Position numbers and translations under genes: made by a program
Part shown: in pieces, positions 24,664-33,300 of the stretch
How the letters are laid out: each line of letters begins with the position of its first letter
Position numbering within the stretch: position 1 is the first letter of the stretch
DNA from: Rathayibacter sp. VKM Ac-2760
GTDB taxonomy: Bacteria; Actinomycetota; Actinomycetes; Actinomycetales; Microbacteriaceae
Direction: 5' to 3'
NCBI RefSeq assembly: GCF_009834185.1
Contig: NZ_CP047173.1
Coordinates: 3,162,001 to 3,226,000, forward strand
DNA length: 64,000 nucleotides
Notes under the pieces: generated by a model
What the model was told of the DNA's origin: nothing
Database searches by the model: none
What the model saw: the letters and a program-made list of their open reading frames with translations, nothing else

Positions 24664-27126
24664 ATGGCCGCATCCCTCACCACCGCCGCCGCTCAGCACG
24701 TCTGGGCCGCCCGCGACGACAGCCCGCTCGACCCCGACACCCTCGAGACGATCGACGCCTGGTGGCGCGCCGCCAACTACCTCGCGGTCGGCCAGATCTA
24801 CCTGCTCGCCAATCCGCTGCTGCGCGAGCCCCTCGCCCGCGAGCACATCAAGCCGCGCCTCCTCGGCCACTGGGGCACGACTCCCGGCCTCAACCTGATC
24901 TACGCGCACCTCAACCGCGCGATCACCGAGCGCGCGCAGCCCACGCTGTACATCACCGGCCCCGGCCACGGCGGACCGGGCATGGTCGCCAACGCCTACC
25001 TCGACGGCACCTACAGCGAGATCTACTCGCACATCGACGAGACCGAGGACGGCCTGCGCCGCCTCTTCCGCCAGTTCAGCTTCCCCGGCGGCATCCCGAG
25101 CCACGCGGCGCCCGAGACTCCCGGCAGCATCCACGAGGGCGGCGAGCTCGGCTACTCCCTCAGCCACGCCTACGGCGCCGCCTTCGACAACCCGGACCTG
25201 CTGGTCGCCGCGGTCGTCGGCGACGGCGAGGCCGAGACCGGCCCGCTCGCGACCAGCTGGCACTCGAACAAGTTCGTGAACCCCGCGACCGACGGCGTCG
25301 TCCTGCCGATCCTGCACCTCAACGGCTTCAAGATCGCCAACCCCACGGTCCTCGCCCGCATCCCGCACGAGGAGTTGGAGAGCCTGATGCGCGGCTACGG
25401 CCACGAGCCGTTCACCGTCGAGGGCGGCTTCGACGGCGAGGACCCGATGCGGGTGCACGAGCGCTTCGCCGCGGTCCTCGACACGGTGCTCGACCGCATC
25501 GCCGCGATCAAGGCGCGCGCCGCCGAGGGCGACCTCGCCCGCCCGGCCTGGCCGATGATCATCCTGAAGACCCCGAAGGGCTGGACCTGCCCCGTCGAGA
25601 TCGACGGTGTCCAGGTCGAGGGCACCTACCGCGCCCACCAGGTCCCGCTCGCGAACGCCCGGGACACCGAGGCGCACACCCGCCTGCTCGAGACATGGAT
25701 GCGCTCCTACCGGCCCGAGGAGCTGTTCACCGAGGAGGGCGGCATCGCCGAGCGCGTCCGCTCGCTCGCCCCCGAGGGCGACCTGCGGATGAGCGCGACC
25801 CCGCACGCCAACGGCGGCCTGCTCCGCCAGACCCTCCGGCTGCCGGACTTCCGCCGCTACGAGGTCGTCGTGCACGAGCCGGGCGGCACCATCGCGGAGG
25901 CGACGAAGGTGCTCGGCGAGTGGCTCGCCGACGTCGTCCGCGAGAACCCGACGAACTTCCGGATCTTCGGCCCCGACGAGGTCGCGAGCAACCGCCTGCA
26001 GAGCGTCTACGCCGCGACCGACAAGCAGTGGAACGCCGAGCTCAGCCCGCTCGACGACCATCTCGCCCGCGCGGGCCGCGTGATGGAGGTGCTCTCGGAG
26101 CACCAGTGCCAGGGCTGGCTCGAGGGCTACCTGCTCACCGGCCGGCACGGACTCTTCACCTGCTACGAGGCCTTCATCCACATCATCGACTCGATGTTCA
26201 ACCAGCACGCGAAGTGGCTGGACGGCACGCGCGACATCGAGTGGCGCCGCCCGATCGCGAGCCTGAACTACCTGCTCTCCAGCCACGTCTGGCGCCAGGA
26301 CCACAACGGCTTCAGTCACCAGGACCCCGGCTTCATCGACCACGTCGTGAACAAGAAGCCCGAGGTCGTCCGCATCTACCTGCCCTTCGACGCCAACACG
26401 CTGCTCTCCGTCTACGACCACTGCCTCCGCAGCGTCGACTACGTCAACGTCGTCGTCGCCGGCAAGCAGCCCTCCCCCGCCTGGCTCACGATGACGGAGG
26501 CGATCGCGCACTGCACCCGCGGCCTCGGCATCCTGGACTGGGCCAGCAACGAGCGGCACGGCGAGTCGCCGGACGTCGTGATGGCCTGCGCAGGCGACGT
26601 CCCGACGCTCGAGACCCTCGCCGCCGTCAGCATCCTCCGCAGGGAGCTGCCCGGCCTCGCGATCCGCACGGTCAACGTCGTCGACCTGATGCGGCTGATG
26701 TCCGAGTCGGAGCACCCGCACGGCCTCTCCGACCGCGAGTACGACGCCGTCTTCACCCCCGACCGCCCGGTGATCTTCGCGTACCACGGCTACCCGTGGC
26801 TGATCCACCGCCTGACCTACAAGCGCACCGGTCACGGCAACCTGCACGTCCGCGGCTACAAGGAGAACGGCACGACCACGACTGCGTTCGACATGGTCAT
26901 GCTGAACGACCTCGACCGCTACTCGCTGGTGATGGACGTGATCGACCGCACGCCCGGCCTCGGCGCCCGGGCCGCGGGCCTCCGCCAGGAGATGCAGGAC
27001 GCCCGCATCCGCGCCCGCGCCTACACCCGCGAGTACGGCGAGGACATCCCCGAGGTCGCGAACTGGACCTGGTCCGGCCCCCACCCCGGCAACGCCTCGG
27101 AGGCCACGGGCGGCGACAACGAGTAG
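24664..27126 (+). CDS. xfp: phosphoketolase (xylulose-5-P / fructose-6-P)
   Basis: An 820-residue thiamine-diphosphate enzyme that splits xylulose 5-phosphate (and perhaps fructose 6-phosphate) with phosphate into acetyl-phosphate and a triose or tetrose phosphate. Diagnostic segments are ITGPGHGGPGMVANAYLDGT, FSFPGGIPSHAAPETPGSIH, VVGDGEAETGPLATSWHSNK (cofactor binding) and the C-terminal domain. The length matches the family. The ATG at 24664 was chosen because an upstream frame start adds 36 Arg/Pro-rich residues not typical of the enzyme. No strong Shine-Dalgarno is seen. No acetate kinase gene is adjacent. Confidence 0.93.
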   Translation: MAASLTTAAAQHVWAARDDSPLDPDTLETIDAWWRAANYLAVGQIYLLANPLLREPLAREHIKPRLLGHWGTTPGLNLIYAHLNRAITERAQPTLYITGPGHGGPGMVANAYLDGTYSEIYSHIDETEDGLRRLFRQFSFPGGIPSHAAPETPGSIHEGGELGYSLSHAYGAAFDNPDLLVAAVVGDGEAETGPLATSWHSNKFVNPATDGVVLPILHLNGFKIANPTVLARIPHEELESLMRGYGHEPFTVEGGFDGEDPMRVHERFAAVLDTVLDRIAAIKARAAEGDLARPAWPMIILKTPKGWTCPVEIDGVQVEGTYRAHQVPLANARDTEAHTRLLETWMRSYRPEELFTEEGGIAERVRSLAPEGDLRMSATPHANGGLLRQTLRLPDFRRYEVVVHEPGGTIAEATKVLGEWLADVVRENPTNFRIFGPDEVASNRLQSVYAATDKQWNAELSPLDDHLARAGRVMEVLSEHQCQGWLEGYLLTGRHGLFTCYEAFIHIIDSMFNQHAKWLDGTRDIEWRRPIASLNYLLSSHVWRQDHNGFSHQDPGFIDHVVNKKPEVVRIYLPFDANTLLSVYDHCLRSVDYVNVVVAGKQPSPAWLTMTEAIAHCTRGLGILDWASNERHGESPDVVMACAGDVPTLETLAAVSILRRELPGLAIRTVNVVDLMRLMSESEHPHGLSDREYDAVFTPDRPVIFAYHGYPWLIHRLTYKRTGHGNLHVRGYKENGTTTTAFDMVMLNDLDRYSLVMDVIDRTPGLGARAAGLRQEMQDARIRARAYTREYGEDIPEVANWTWSGPHPGNASEATGGDNE

Positions 27127-27142
27127 CCCCGCCCCCACTCCC

Positions 27143-27203
27143 CGCGAGATGCCACTTGTGCGCGCGACACGCCGTGTCGAGCGCGCACAAGTGGCATCTC
27201 GCG
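27143..27203. terminator. perfect 23-bp hairpin after phosphoketolase
   Basis: The arms 27143-27165 and 27181-27203 pair perfectly across a 15-base loop that itself folds (GACAC/GTGTC). It lies between the convergent phosphoketolase and HNH endonuclease genes and can stop both. There is no U-tract. Confidence 0.7.
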
Positions 27204-27210
27204 GGAGGGG

Positions 27211-27711
27211 TCAGGCCGCCGCAGCCGTCAGGTAGTCGTCCCACTCGGGCTGGGTGCGCTCCGCGCCGCGGACGAGCCAGGAGCCGGCGCGCGGCATCCG
27301 CGGCACCGAGCGCAGCTGCCAGCCCATCTCGAGCGGAGTGCGATCGCTCTTGACGTTGTTGCAGCGGTGGCAGCAGGCGACGAGGTTCTCCCAGGTGTCG
27401 CGACCGCCGCGCGACTTCGGCTGGATGTGATCGATCGTGTTGGCGTGCTGACCGCAGTAGCCGCAGCGGTGGTTGTCGCGCCGCAGCACCCCGCGGCGCG
27501 AGACCGGCACGCTGCGCGAGCTCGGGATGCGGACGTAGCGCGTCAGCACGATGACCGAGGGCCGCACGTAGTCACCGGTCGCGCCGTGCACCGGGTGCTC
27601 CTCGTCGGCGACGATGATCATCGCCTTCTCGGTCATCAGCAGCACCAGCGCCCGCTTGAAGGACACCACAGCGAGCGGCTCGTAGCCGGCGTTGAGGACG
27701 AGTGTGCGCAT
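27211..27711 (-). CDS. HNH endonuclease
   Basis: A 166-residue HNH nuclease family protein. An N-terminal part of about 75 residues (LVLNAGYEPLAVVSFKRALV) is typical of the widespread actinobacterial housekeeping HNH protein. The zinc ribbon uses CGYCG and CCHRC, and IDHIQPKSRGG with WENLVACCHRCNN supplies the HNH active-site residues. GGAGG lies six bases before the ATG. The biological substrate is unknown. The upstream 83-codon gene overlaps its start by one base. Confidence 0.9.
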   Translation of the reverse strand: MRTLVLNAGYEPLAVVSFKRALVLLMTEKAMIIVADEEHPVHGATGDYVRPSVIVLTRYVRIPSSRSVPVSRRGVLRRDNHRCGYCGQHANTIDHIQPKSRGGRDTWENLVACCHRCNNVKSDRTPLEMGWQLRSVPRMPRAGSWLVRGAERTQPEWDDYLTAAAA

Positions 27712-27962
27712 CAGTGACCTCCGTGCTGTCGCACGCCGCCGCGGGCCGGCGTCGCGACCACGCAGAAGGGCGCCGTCGGATCGACGGCGCCCTTCGAGGC
27801 CGCGGCGCAGAGCCGCACGATGACGTGGTGCCGTAGCCGACTGTCGGAGGAGTCGACTTCGGCGCGCAGGAGCCCCGCGCGGATCGAGTCGGTGCGGACC
27901 GAGCCGGTGCGCCGCACGCGCGAACGCAGCCCCACGCAGTGGTGCCCGTTCCGCTCGGCCAT
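27711..27962 (-). CDS. small hypothetical protein upstream of HNH gene
   Basis: An 83-residue basic protein (VGLRSRVRRTGSVRTDSIRA) of unknown function. Support comes from strong G/C third positions, ACGGAG about eight bases before the ATG and stop-start overlap (TGATG) with the HNH gene. A perfect 14-bp hairpin (27765-27778 with 27782-27795, three-base loop) lies inside its 3' part. It could be an internal attenuator, or a sign that this stretch is an untranslated leader instead. Bases 27963-28120 hold nothing clear. Confidence 0.5.
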   Translation of the reverse strand: MAERNGHHCVGLRSRVRRTGSVRTDSIRAGLLRAEVDSSDSRLRHHVIVRLCAAASKGAVDPTAPFCVVATPARGGVRQHGGH

Positions 27963-28120
27963 TCCGGCACTCCGTCCCTCGACGAATCGATCCGCTCGCC
28001 ACGCGAGCGGACTGAGGTTCAGATTAACCCTTCCCGCCCCGAACACCAGAGGAAGGCCGGGATTCGTCATCCGCAATTCACACGCCGACGCGTCCGGATC
28101 CCGCCCCGGCCGCACGACGC

Positions 28121-28155
28121 CCGAGAGCCCGCCCCGGAGTGGGACGGGCTCTCGG
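28121..28155 (-). terminator. terminator of NlpC/P60 gene
   Basis: CCGAGAGCCCGCCCC (28121-28135) pairs with 28141-28155 at 14 of 15 positions with a five-base loop. It begins about 20 bases beyond the stop of the NlpC/P60 gene. Confidence 0.65.
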
Positions 28156-28175
28156 TCGAGCAGCGACGGCGGGCG

Positions 28176-29012
28176 TCAGCCGGAGATGCGCACGATCGTG
28201 TAGTCGGGCGTCCAGATCGGCTGCACGCGGACGCTCGCGCCGGCGTACGGGGCGTGCAGGATGTTGCCGTTGCCCGCGTAGAAGCCGTCGTGACCGGGCA
28301 TGATCACCAGGTCGCCGGGCTGCGCCTCGGACAGCGGGATCTGCGTGCCCATGGCCGCCTGCCCCGCGGCCGAGTGCGGCATCGAGATGCCGTACTGCGC
28401 GAAGACGTACATCACGAGACCGGAGCAGTCGAAGCCGCTGGGGTCGGCCCCGCCGAAGACGTACGGCACGCCCTGGTACTGCAGCGCCGTGTTGAACACG
28501 GCCGACAGGCTGTAGCTCGTGCTCGGTGCGCTGGCGGCCAGCTCGCTCGCCGAGGCGCCCTCGTAGGAGTTGAAGCTCTCGGCGGTCTCGGCGCGAGCCT
28601 CCGCCACGTCGCTGGTGTCGACGACGGGCTCGACCACCGGCTCCGGCTCGGGCGGCGGCGGCGCGGCCTCGGCCGTGAAGCCGTCGCGCGCGATCGCGGC
28701 CTGGACGACTCCGCCGGCGACGGCGACGGTCTGAGCGTCACCCTGGCGCAGAAGGTCGGCCTGCGAGGCGGCGAACAGCCCGTCGCTCTCGGTGCCGGGC
28801 GAGAAGGCGTAGGCGGGCAGCGCCATCGTCGCGACGAGCGCGCCGGCGAATCCGACGATGGCGACCTTGCCGATCGTGCGGCCGCGGCTGCGCTTGCGGG
28901 GCGACCCGGCGGGCGTCGGGACGAAGTCCGTGACATCGGCCTGGCGCGAGGGCGCCGTCGGCACGGCCCGGCGGGCGACGGGCGCCTCGTCGGTGTAGCG
29001 GGCGCGGATCAC
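28176..29012 (-). CDS. NlpC/P60 family cell-wall peptidase, membrane-anchored or secreted
   Basis: A protein of about 278 residues. A basic N-terminus with a hydrophobic segment (KVAIVGFAGALVATMALPAYA) serves as signal or anchor. A variable Pro/Glu-rich linker follows, and residues about 165-278 form the NlpC/P60 domain. The catalytic Cys is in GFDCSGLVMYVF, and the His residues are in MPGHDGFYAGN and NILHAPYAG. Such enzymes cut D-gamma-glutamyl-diaminopimelate or related links in peptidoglycan stems. The start is uncertain: the GTG at 29012 is chosen, but an in-frame ATG at 29177 exists and would add a Pro/Arg-rich stretch that overlaps what looks like a structured leader. Confidence 0.8.
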   Translation of the reverse strand: MIRARYTDEAPVARRAVPTAPSRQADVTDFVPTPAGSPRKRSRGRTIGKVAIVGFAGALVATMALPAYAFSPGTESDGLFAASQADLLRQGDAQTVAVAGGVVQAAIARDGFTAEAAPPPPEPEPVVEPVVDTSDVAEARAETAESFNSYEGASASELAASAPSTSYSLSAVFNTALQYQGVPYVFGGADPSGFDCSGLVMYVFAQYGISMPHSAAGQAAMGTQIPLSEAQPGDLVIMPGHDGFYAGNGNILHAPYAGASVRVQPIWTPDYTIVRISG

Positions 29013-29290
29013 GGGCGGCCGGTTCTCGAAGGAGGACGCGTTGCGGGGGCTGTCCGGGTGGGTGGAGCGGAACCGGTCGGGGGAACCGGCGGGGCTGGCG
29101 GGGTTCTGGGGCAAGGGGGAGGACCTCCGACGTCCCGTCAGCCCAGGCAGCTGTCCCGTCTCACGTGCGCGAAGCATCGGTGTTCACGGGGCCCGAGACG
29201 GGAAGGGACGTCGGACTCCGCGCCTCACGACCGCGGTTCGGGCGCAGGGCTCCCCAGAGCGTAAGCGACCGTTACCGATTTGTCACCATT
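29013..29290 (-). promoter_or_regulatory. structured leader of the NlpC/P60 gene, possible c-di-AMP riboswitch
   Basis: On the minus strand a long G/C-rich leader precedes the gene. It includes CGCTTACGCTCTGGGGAGCC, a later GACGGGACAGCTGCC, and a terminator-like GGAGGTCCTCCCCC near 29110-29125. Cell-wall hydrolase genes in actinobacteria are often controlled by ydaO-type c-di-AMP riboswitches, and some landmarks are reminiscent of that family. The match to the consensus is partial, so this is a weak call. Confidence 0.3.
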
Positions 29291-29351
29291 CGGAGACCGG
29301 ATCGTGTCCCGATCTCCGCCGCGGATGCTGTAGTGCGCGTGGAGCGGACGT

Positions 29352-30044
29352 TCAGCTGACGAGGAAGATGTGCGCAGCCACCTCGTTGGGGAGCTCGATG
29401 CCCGCCTCCGCGCCGTCGATGCGGACGAGCACGTAGCCGTTCAGCGCCGAGAACTCGCCCTCGGCTCCCGGCATGACGCCGGCCTGCTTGAGCTGCAGGA
29501 GCAGCTCCGGGTCGACCTGCGCGGGCTCGCCCAGCCGGCGCACCGTGCCGCGCTGCGGCTCGGCCGAGCCGGCCACGAAGCGGGGGATGCTGATCACACC
29601 GTCCGCGAAGCGCGACGCGGGCGTGTCGCCCAGCTCGTCGAGACCCGGGATCGGATTGCCGTAGGGCGACTCGGTCGGGTGGTCGAGCATCTCGAGGAGG
29701 CGGCGCTCGACCTGCTCGCTCATCACGTGCTCCCAGCGACAGGCCTCCTCGTGCACGAACTCCCAGTCGAGCTTGATGACGTCGTGCAGGAGGCGCTCGG
29801 CGAGGCGGTGCTTGCGCATGACGTGGATCGCCTTGCGGCGCCCGTCGCCGGTCAGCTCGAGGTGGCGGTCACCGGAGACGACGACGAGGCCGTCGCGCTC
29901 CATGCGGCCGACGGTCTGCGAGACGGTCGGGCCGGAGTGGCTGAGCCGCTCCGAGATGCGGGCCCGGAGGGGGACGATGTTCTCCTCCTCCAGCTCCAGG
30001 ATGGTGCGCAGGTACATCTCGGTCGTGTCGATCAGATCCGTCAT
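29352..30044 (-). CDS. DtxR/IdeR-family metal-dependent repressor
   Basis: A 230-residue regulator. The N-terminal winged helix (ISERLSHSGPTVSQTVGRME) is followed by the dimerisation and metal-binding domain (RHRLAERLLHDVIKLDWEFV, then EACRWEHVMSEQVERRLL, with the usual Cys/Glu/His metal ligands). A C-terminal SH3-like domain is present. It would repress iron or manganese genes when metal-loaded. IdeR and MntR types cannot be separated safely, though the SH3-like domain and length favour the IdeR/DtxR type. Confidence 0.9.
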   Translation of the reverse strand: MTDLIDTTEMYLRTILELEEENIVPLRARISERLSHSGPTVSQTVGRMERDGLVVVSGDRHLELTGDGRRKAIHVMRKHRLAERLLHDVIKLDWEFVHEEACRWEHVMSEQVERRLLEMLDHPTESPYGNPIPGLDELGDTPASRFADGVISIPRFVAGSAEPQRGTVRRLGEPAQVDPELLLQLKQAGVMPGAEGEFSALNGYVLVRIDGAEAGIELPNEVAAHIFLVS

Positions 30045-30157
30045 CTCAGCCTTCCCGTCTCAGCGCGCACAACCTTACTGGGCACCGTGTCCCGTCATCG
30101 GCGACGGGGCAGGGCGCAGGGCCTCCGATGGTCGAAGGCGGGGCGGGCCGGGAACCC

Positions 30158-30163
30158 TAGTAT
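30158..30163 (+). promoter_or_regulatory. -10 box of a leaderless serC transcript
   Basis: TAGTAT ends six bases before the serC ATG and there is no Shine-Dalgarno. Transcription is therefore expected to begin at or next to the start codon. The same geometry recurs before at least ten other genes in this window. Confidence 0.6.
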
Positions 30164-30169
30164 TAACGC

Positions 30170-31288
30170 ATGCCGGACGTCACCATTCCTCGCGAGCTCC
30201 TCCCCCACGACGGGCGGTTCGGCTGCGGCCCGTCCAAGGTGCGGCACGACCAGCTCGCGCATCTCGCGACGCAGGGGGCGCTCCTCCTCGGCACCTCGCA
30301 CCGGCAGGCTCCGGTGAAGAACCTGGTCGGCGCCGTCCGCGAGCACCTCGCGACGCTCTTCCGCATCCCCGAGGGCTACGAGGTCCTGCTCGGCAACGGC
30401 GGCTCGACCGCCTTCTGGGACGCCGCCGCCTTCTCCCTGATCGACCGGCGCGCCGAGAACCTCACCTTTGGCGAGTTCGGCCAGAAGTTCGCGAAGGCCG
30501 CCTCCGCCCCCTTCCTCGAGCCCGCGCACGTCGTCTCCGCTCCGGCCGGCTCGCGGAGCGAGGTCGAGATCCTCGAGGGCGTCGACGTCTACGCCTGGCC
30601 GCACAACGAGACCTCGACGGGTGTCATGGCGCCGGTCACCCGCGTCCACGGCGACGGGGGCGCGCTCACGGTGATCGACGCGACGAGCGCCGCCGGCGGC
30701 ATCGACTTCGACGCGGCCGAGGCCGACGTCTACTACTTCGCCCCGCAGAAGAACTTCGCCTCCGACGGCGGTCTCTGGTTCGGCCTCTTCTCGCCGGCGG
30801 CGATCGAGCGGATCGAGCGGATCGCGGCGAGCGGCCGCTACATCCCCGAGTTCCTCAGCCTCAAGAACGCGGTCGACAACTCCCGCCTGAACCAGACGCT
30901 GAACACCCCTGCACTCTCGACGCTGCTGCTGATGGAGTCGCAACTCGAGTGGATGAACACCAGCGGCGGCCTCGCCTGGGCGTCGGCGCGCACGCTCGAG
31001 TCCTCCTCCGCGATCTACGACTGGGCCGAGGCGTCGCCGATCGCGACCCCGTTCGTCGAGAACCCCGAGCACCGCTCGCAGGTCGTCGCCACCGTCGACT
31101 TCGACGCCTCGATCGACGCCGCCCTGATCGCGAAGATCCTGCGCGCGAACGGCATCGTCGACACGGAGCCGTACCGCAAGCTCGGCCGCAACCAGCTGCG
31201 CGTGGCGACCTTCGTCGCCATCGAGCCCGACGACGTCCGCTCGCTGCTCGCCTGCATCGACCACGTCGTCGCCCGCCTGGCCGACTGA
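30170..31288 (+). CDS. serC: phosphoserine aminotransferase
   Basis: A 372-residue PLP-dependent transaminase that converts 3-phosphohydroxypyruvate and glutamate to phosphoserine in serine synthesis. Family markers are FGCGPSKVRHDQL at the N-terminus, the substrate loop LLGTSHRQAPVKN, and YYFAPQKNFASDGGLWFGL with the PLP-binding lysine. The sequence belongs to the actinobacterial SerC branch. The length is normal and the start is fixed by the conserved N-terminus. Confidence 0.94.
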   Translation: MPDVTIPRELLPHDGRFGCGPSKVRHDQLAHLATQGALLLGTSHRQAPVKNLVGAVREHLATLFRIPEGYEVLLGNGGSTAFWDAAAFSLIDRRAENLTFGEFGQKFAKAASAPFLEPAHVVSAPAGSRSEVEILEGVDVYAWPHNETSTGVMAPVTRVHGDGGALTVIDATSAAGGIDFDAAEADVYYFAPQKNFASDGGLWFGLFSPAAIERIERIAASGRYIPEFLSLKNAVDNSRLNQTLNTPALSTLLLMESQLEWMNTSGGLAWASARTLESSSAIYDWAEASPIATPFVENPEHRSQVVATVDFDASIDAALIAKILRANGIVDTEPYRKLGRNQLRVATFVAIEPDDVRSLLACIDHVVARLAD

Positions 31289-31316
31289 GCGTCCGGGTGG
31301 AGCGGGGAGGCGCGGG

Positions 31317-31544
31317 ATGAGGGTCTGGCTGCGTCCGGCCGAGCGTCGCCCCGCTCCCCCGCCCTACGCCTCCGACGATGCGACGGCGCTCCTGGTCGGC
31401 TGCATCCTCTGGGTGCTCGCGCTCGTCGGCGTGCTGATCGCCGCGGCGACGGGCGCCACCGTCCCGCCGCTCGTGCTGGCGACCGTCGTGATCGGCGTGG
31501 TGCTCGGGACGATCGGCCTGTTCTACAGCCGCAACCGCCGCTGA
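31317..31544 (+). CDS. DUF2530 small membrane protein
   Basis: A 75-residue protein with two hydrophobic helices (LLVGCILWVLALVGVLIAAA and LATVVIGVVLGTIGLFY), matching the DUF2530 pattern seen downstream of serC in actinobacteria. The ATG at 31317 follows GGGGAGG. Its 3' end overlaps the convergent AlaX-like gene by 22 bases. The function is unknown. Confidence 0.75.
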   Translation: MRVWLRPAERRPAPPPYASDDATALLVGCILWVLALVGVLIAAATGATVPPLVLATVVIGVVLGTIGLFYSRNRR

Positions 31545-32401
31545 GCAGCGGCGTCGGTCTCCATCCGGAGCGACGCACCGTCGTCCTCGAGCGCGAGCGA
31601 GATCCGCACCTCACCCAGTTCGGAGAGCCTGCCGACGTGCGTGCCGCCGCAGAGGATGGCGGCCTCGCCCTCGGGGAGCGAGCAGCGCCAGGTGCGCCGG
31701 GAGCTCAGGAGGGCGTCGTCGCGCTCGATCACGACGGCCGCGTCGGTGCCGGTCCAGTCGGCGAGGAGTCGCTCCGCCCGCTCGACGACGGCCGGCAGCT
31801 CCTCGCGGAGCCGGGCGGCGTCGAAGCCGCTACGCCGCAGCGACTTGCCGAGGCGATAGACGTCGGTCGACCCGGACCGGCGGATGAGCGAGCTCTGGAT
31901 CGCCGTCTGATCGAAGTCGGGCCGCCCGAGCGAGTCGACGCGGACGTCCTTGCTCCAGAGGTCCGCGACGGCGGCGTTCAGCGCGAGCGACGCGAGGTGG
32001 CAGGCGGTGTGGCCGCGGGAGAGCTCGCCGCGGTACTCCTCGTCGATCTCGACGCCGACCTCGTCGCCGACGGCCACCGGGGCGTCGGCGGAGACGACGT
32101 GCGCCACGACGAAGGCCCAGCCCTCGGTCCCCAGGCGGGCGGGCAGCCGCTCGCCGAGGTGCAGCTCGCCGTCCCGCCAGGCGCCGATGCGGCAGTCGAG
32201 CAGCTCGAACCGCTCCTCGCCGACCAGCAGGGCGCCGCGGTCCGACCCCTGATCGGGCCAGGTCGGGTCGACCGGATGCGCCGGCGTCTCGGCGAGGACG
32301 ACGGCGCGGCGCTCGTCCCCGAGCTCCTCGACGTGCAGCACGGTGCTCGTGCCGCGCACCGCGCCGTCGGGGTAGGTGACGAGGGTGCCGGTCTCCATCA
32401 T
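31523..32401 (-). CDS. AlaX-like alanyl-tRNA editing / metal-dependent hydrolase
   Basis: A 292-residue protein related to the editing domain of alanyl-tRNA synthetase. SRGHTACHLASLAL (HxxxH) near residue 130 and ILCGGTHVGRLSEL (CxxxH) near residue 250 provide the zinc ligands. It may deacylate tRNA-Ala mischarged with serine or glycine, or act on a related substrate. The N-terminal part contains an oligonucleotide-binding-like barrel (EERFELLDCRIGAWRDGELH). Either of two adjacent ATG codons could start it; AGGAG lies upstream. Confidence 0.8.
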   Translation of the reverse strand: MMETGTLVTYPDGAVRGTSTVLHVEELGDERRAVVLAETPAHPVDPTWPDQGSDRGALLVGEERFELLDCRIGAWRDGELHLGERLPARLGTEGWAFVVAHVVSADAPVAVGDEVGVEIDEEYRGELSRGHTACHLASLALNAAVADLWSKDVRVDSLGRPDFDQTAIQSSLIRRSGSTDVYRLGKSLRRSGFDAARLREELPAVVERAERLLADWTGTDAAVVIERDDALLSSRRTWRCSLPEGEAAILCGGTHVGRLSELGEVRISLALEDDGASLRMETDAAAQRRLRL

Positions 32402-32427
32402 CGCCGGTGCTCTCCTGTCGGTCGAGG

Positions 32428-33300
32428 TCAGCGGCGACGGCGACGACGGCCGCGGCCGCTTCCGCCCCGCCCGCCGTCGGTCGAGGATCCGGATGCGGCG
32501 CGGGCGGGCCGGCCGTCGTCCGAGTCCTCGTCGTCGTCGTCCTCGGAGTCGTCGTCGTCCGAGTCGTCGTCGTCCGAGTCGTCCTCGTCCGAGTCGTCCT
32601 CGTCTGCGTCATCGGAATCGTCGTCGTCCTCCGGAACGTCGTCGTCGTCCGCCTCGTCGTCGTCGTCGACGAGCTCGTCGTCCTCGGCCTCGTCGCCGTC
32701 CGACTCGTCCGCATCGACGACGGTGTCGTCGTCGTACTCGTCGTCCTCGGTCTCGTCGCGCTCACCGGCGGCGTCCTGCGCCGCGCGGTAGTCCGCGAGC
32801 CGGACCGACCACGGCACCCAGTCCGGCGCCAGCACCGAGCCCTCACCCGGCAGCAGCTCGACCTCGAGCACGTTGACGTCCTCGGACTCGTCGATCCTCG
32901 ACAGCGTCGCGGTCCAGAGCCAGCCCGGGTAGCCGCGCATCAGGTTCGCGAACTGCAGGGAGACGACGTGCGGGCCCTGCGCGATCGTCGCGACCAGCTC
33001 GCCGATGGTGTCGGCCTGAGTGATGTCGACGAGCGCCTCGCGGGCGCGGTCCTCCGCAGCGGCCAGCACGGGGTCGAGCTCGTAGACGGGCTCGGGAGCG
33101 GCGTCCTCGGCCTCTGACGTCTCCGTCTCCGAGACCTCGGGCTCGGAGTCCTCGGATCCGGAGGCCTCGGATTCGGAGGCCTCGGGAGCGTCGACTGGAG
33201 CCTCCGAGTCGTCGTCCGCCGTCGTCACCGCAGGGTCATGCGTCGGCTCACCAGGACCCTCGGCCGGCAGGCCTTCGTTCGTCTCGTCGGCGTCAGGCAT
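32428..33300 (-). CDS. DUF3027 domain protein with poly-acidic tract
   Basis: A 290-residue protein. Residues about 1-65 are acidic and disordered. The DUF3027 core (about 75-180) contains EALVDITQADTIGELV, HVVSLQFANLMRGYPGWLWT and LAPDWVPWSVRLADYRA. Residues about 195-262 are almost only Asp/Glu/Ser, and the tail is Gly/Arg-rich and strongly basic. The role is unknown; the tails suggest nucleic-acid or RNA-granule association (inference). The ATG at 33300 overlaps the end of the cold-shock gene by eight bases, so the pair is probably co-translated. Confidence 0.8.
   Translation of the reverse strand: MPDADETNEGLPAEGPGEPTHDPAVTTADDDSEAPVDAPEASESEASGSEDSEPEVSETETSEAEDAAPEPVYELDPVLAAAEDRAREALVDITQADTIGELVATIAQGPHVVSLQFANLMRGYPGWLWTATLSRIDESEDVNVLEVELLPGEGSVLAPDWVPWSVRLADYRAAQDAAGERDETEDDEYDDDTVVDADESDGDEAEDDELVDDDDEADDDDVPEDDDDSDDADEDDSDEDDSDDDDSDDDDSEDDDDEDSDDGRPARAASGSSTDGGRGGSGRGRRRRRR
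32514..32750. repeat. low-complexity GAC/GAG/TCG tract in DUF3027 gene
   Basis: This stretch is a degenerate array of Asp, Glu and Ser codons encoding the acidic tail. It is prone to slippage and gives long false open frames on the other strand (runs of Val). Confidence 0.8.

Noticed and set aside
24415..27138. 907-codon minus-strand frame opposite phosphoketolase
   Set aside because: Antisense shadow of a clearly conserved enzyme gene; no domain and biased Val/Ala/Asp composition.
32407..33117. Plus-strand frame with long Val runs
   Set aside because: It is the complement of the Asp/Glu codon tract in the DUF3027 gene, not a membrane protein.
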